The notes beneath the pieces are model-generated. The model ran no database searches, was not told the origin of the DNA, and was given only the letters and a program-made list of their open reading frames with translations. A stretch of 64,000 nucleotides of DNA from Henriciella mobilis (GTDB lineage Bacteria; Pseudomonadota; Alphaproteobacteria; Caulobacterales; Hyphomonadaceae): positions 1-64,000 of the forward strand of contig NZ_QWFZ01000039.1 in NCBI RefSeq assembly GCF_003576315.1. The letters run 5' to 3'. Below, in pieces: positions 63,579 through 64,000 of this stretch. Both the position numbers and the translations under genes were made by a program. Position 1 is the first letter of the stretch; the number at the start of each line of letters is the position of its first letter.

Positions 63579-64000
63579 GCGGCCATCGCTTCATAAGGGT
63601 CCAAGCCGTGCGCGCGTATAACATCGTGTGCGCGCTTGTAGGCTACAGGTTCGTTGATGTTCAGCTCGCTGCGCACTTCCTCCAGTTGGCGGGGGAGGAG
63701 GTCCTCAATATCCTGCTCAATAATCCGCCGCGCCAGTTTGCCGTTGCGCCGGCCTTCCCGGATAACGTCTCGTATCCGTGCATCGCGCGGGGCCGCTTTT
63801 GCGAGCTGACGTCCACCCATGAATGCGATGAAACTGACGCCGAGTCCGCCATGCTGACTGTGCGTGAAACCGAGAAGGGCGGCTTCGCCAAGAGCGTCTC
63901 GCCCGTAACCGGTCAGGATGTGCATCATGTCGTGGGTATCGCGTAAAAGGTTTCCATACCAGAGGAGGTCGTCATCGATTTCGCGCCAAGCCGCTGAGCG
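63575..64000 (-). CDS. ubiquinone biosynthesis protein Coq4 (partial)
   Basis: Coq4 supports ubiquinone synthesis, in eukaryotes as a lipid-binding organiser and probable C1 decarboxylase. The zinc motif HDMMHILTGYGRDALGE (HDxxH-x11-E) is seen, followed by GEAALLGFTHSQHGGLGV. The C-terminus is charged (EDLLPRQLEEVRSEL). The gene is open through the window end: reading upstream from ATG 63928 gives 24 more codons with WREIDDDLLWYGN and RDTHD, so the real start is beyond 64000. Coupled to the phosphatase gene. Confidence 0.88.
   Translation of the reverse strand, partial: RSAAWREIDDDLLWYGNLLRDTHDMMHILTGYGRDALGEAALLGFTHSQHGGLGVSFIAFMGGRQLAKAAPRDARIRDVIREGRRNGKLARRIIEQDIEDLLPRQLEEVRSELNINEPVAYKRAHDVIRAHGLDPYEAMAA

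Noticed and set aside
1-64000. CRISPR array or rRNA operon
   Set aside because: No regularly spaced 25-40 base repeats and no rRNA sequence were seen.

Overview
The window reads as the chromosome of an alphaproteobacterium, most likely a member of the Hyphomonadaceae/Caulobacterales (Hyphomonas/Henriciella type). The reasons are a PopZ-type polar organiser beside tolC and valS, a TTAA-N7-TTAA (CtrA-type) box ahead of parE, DUF2336 and PilZ genes, a Bpt-type leucyltransferase and a rsh-pyrE-acpS-rnc-era-recO cluster. This placement is inferred from gene content and motifs; no rRNA is present. No CRISPR array, prophage or rRNA operon was seen.

Left end (1-5960) is accessory DNA around two tRNA genes. 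A complete-looking IS3-family (IS407-like) element fills 1-1265, with matching ends and a GGGAAAG slip site between orfA and orfB. Two unrecognised genes (1289-3097) follow up to the 3' end of tRNA-Asn. A 2.3 kb island (3603-5898) carries an XRE/ImmA-type regulator-peptidase and a partner gene. It is bounded by a 16-bp direct repeat whose right copy is the 3' end of tRNA-Cys, so the island appears to have split a tRNA-Cys/tRNA-Asn pair.

From 5960 to about 31 kb the backbone resumes: PCMT-like methyltransferase, tolC (with a palindromic operator), popZ, valS, a lipoprotein isoaspartyl peptidase, ilvD, exonuclease III, a lipoprotein M1 aminopeptidase, a CoA-transferase, DUF2336 and degenerate EAL proteins, a NUDIX hydrolase, a pair of exported amidohydrolases, a JmjC-cupin/FemAB-like pair, and parE.

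From 31 to 42 kb lies the information-processing core: UDGb, a NYN protein, rpoZ, rsh, pyrE, acpS, rnc, era, recO, an extensin-like protein, parC and lemA. The lepB and pdxJ genes often found in this cluster are absent.

From 42 kb to the end come an aminotransferase, a TakP-like TRAP transporter operon, bpt, an SLC13/RCK transporter, a lone MotB-like protein, a 3-hydroxyisobutyrate-dehydrogenase-type enzyme, a DUF389 membrane protein, an exported tail-collar/crystallin-like protein, PBP4, hemB, PilZ and MarR proteins, a group of exported proteins (beta-barrel, lipoprotein cytochrome c, SdrD-like), trigger factor with its terminator, tRNA-Leu, NAD(P)HX dehydratase, a histidine phosphatase and a Coq4 gene cut by the window end. 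Many genes overlap by 1-17 bases, so translational coupling is probably common here.
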